Assembly (NCBI RefSeq): GCF_039539965.1
Contig: NZ_BAABED010000001.1
Coordinates: 1,860,001-1,924,000 of the forward strand
Direction: 5' to 3'
Source: Arthrobacter methylotrophus
GTDB taxonomy: Bacteria; Actinomycetota; Actinomycetes; Actinomycetales; Micrococcaceae
Length of the DNA stretch: 64,000 nucleotides
The notes below the pieces were generated by a model. It was given only the letters and a program-made list of their open reading frames with translations. It was not told the origin of the DNA and searched no databases. The translations under genes and the position numbers were made by a program. Shown here one piece after another: positions 63,427 to 64,000 of the stretch (position 1 is the stretch's first letter; every line of letters begins with the position of its first letter).

Positions 63427-64000
63427 CCGCCGTCCCCGTGCCGGCGCCGCCGGCCGCCCGGTTCGTCCCGGCCCTCGTGGCTGTGAACGAACGCCACGGC
63501 GTGACCGTCCTCGTGGACCGGCAGCCGAATTTGTGCCGCTGGGCGGTGCACGCCCTCGTCGAGGGCAAGGACTTCATTATTTCCGGACCCGGCAAGGGTG
63601 AGCCGACCAATCCGTCCAACCGGGAACTGGCCGCGCAGATCACCCAGGCCGTCGGCCGGATCGTACGGCGCACCGGCGAAATGCCGTCACAGGTCTTCAC
63701 TAGCGACTGGGCCACCGCGGAACTGCTCCGCGCCAAATCCGATCTTCCGATCACCGACCTGACCGCACCGCCGGCGGCCCTGGCCGCCGCACGCGAGGCC
63801 GTCGCCGAGGTCGAGCGCGGGCTCGTGTCCGGCCTGGTCCTGGCATGCGATTCCTCCCGCGGCCGCGGCAAGACCGTGAACGGCTGCGGCTACGTCCTGG
63901 CCTACTCCAACGGCGCCGACCCGATCCTGGGCGCCTACACCTCCGTGTCCACCCACGGCGGCATCCGTGCCGGGGAACTGGCGGCGATCCGCCGCGGACT
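63423..64000 (+). CDS. RNase H-like protein, cut by the window end
   Basis: Open frame from GTG 63423 to the end of the window (192 codons visible). The first 140 residues are an unknown alpha/beta part; from about 141 the sequence VLACDSSRGRGKTVNGCGYV ... GIRAGELAAIRRGL follows the RNase H fold (first Asp in ACDSS, Glu in AGELAAI). Later catalytic residues lie beyond the edge. Confidence 0.65.
   Translation, partial: MTAVPVPAPPAARFVPALVAVNERHGVTVLVDRQPNLCRWAVHALVEGKDFIISGPGKGEPTNPSNRELAAQITQAVGRIVRRTGEMPSQVFTSDWATAELLRAKSDLPITDLTAPPAALAAAREAVAEVERGLVSGLVLACDSSRGRGKTVNGCGYVLAYSNGADPILGAYTSVSTHGGIRAGELAAIRRG

Overview
This is high-GC actinobacterial DNA. Codon use is GC3-rich, GTG and TTG starts are common, and the window has LysM/NlpC cell-wall enzymes, DUF7455-, BldC- and TM2-type proteins and Doc/Panacea families. 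By protein feel it is closest to Arthrobacter and its relatives; that placement is inference. There are no ribosomal, tRNA or central-metabolism genes and no phage structural genes. About 85 mostly small, mostly unknown genes are packed on both strands, so the window is best read as part of a large plasmid or other accessory replicon.

The most striking feature is a repeated promoter. At 33 places (27 on +, 6 on -) a box (C/T)ACACAT lies exactly 17 bp downstream of a GGNGAN-like hexamer (best forms GGGGAG, GGTGAG, GGTGAC). In 24 of these the start codon follows the box after 7 bp (22 cases) or 8 bp (2 cases), usually with GGC or GCC just before ATG, and with no ribosome binding site. These genes are probably leaderless and controlled together; I call this class A. 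Several class A promoters are built into the terminator hairpin of the preceding gene. A smaller class B has TACGCATG or AACGCATG boxes. Neither class looks like a standard TTGACA/TATAAT promoter, and no sigma factor gene lies in the window.

Layout: 1-3.1 kb, restriction-type helicase. 3.1-11.5 kb, unknown leaderless genes, a TM0106-type nuclease and a Doc-type toxin module. 11.5-17 kb, surface proteins: two pilin-like proteins (one with a photosynthesis-system/sialidase-like repeat domain), a lipoprotein broken by a 19-bp tandem duplication, an orphan Panacea protein and a LysM transglycosylase. 17-32 kb, TM2 protein, PspA, two proteins with a shared GGQF N-terminal tag (one with an LPD29-like domain), an endonuclease/exonuclease/phosphatase-fold enzyme, a DEDD exonuclease, a membrane metalloprotease and an NfeD-flotillin pair. 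32-42 kb, small unknown genes in paralogous sets, two of them frameshifted. 42-50 kb, a single-chain restriction-modification enzyme and a MalT/LuxR-type regulator. 50-58 kb, small genes, a BldC-like regulator with a helicase-associated-domain protein, DUF805, a lectin-NlpC/P60 hydrolase and an SF1 helicase. 58.2-58.8 kb, a non-coding region rich in dyads and A+T that may be an origin or partition site. 58.8-64 kb, an unknown leaderless gene, a DUF4190 membrane protein, a VWA/HExxH protein with a partner family also found at 39-41 kb, and a truncated RNase H-like gene.

Working together: two themes recur. One is DNA processing and defence (helicases, nucleases, restriction enzyme, toxin modules). 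The other is the cell envelope (PspA, flotillin/NfeD, DUF4190/DUF805/TM2 proteins, wall hydrolases, pilin-like proteins). The shared promoter suggests that many of these genes are switched on as one programme.
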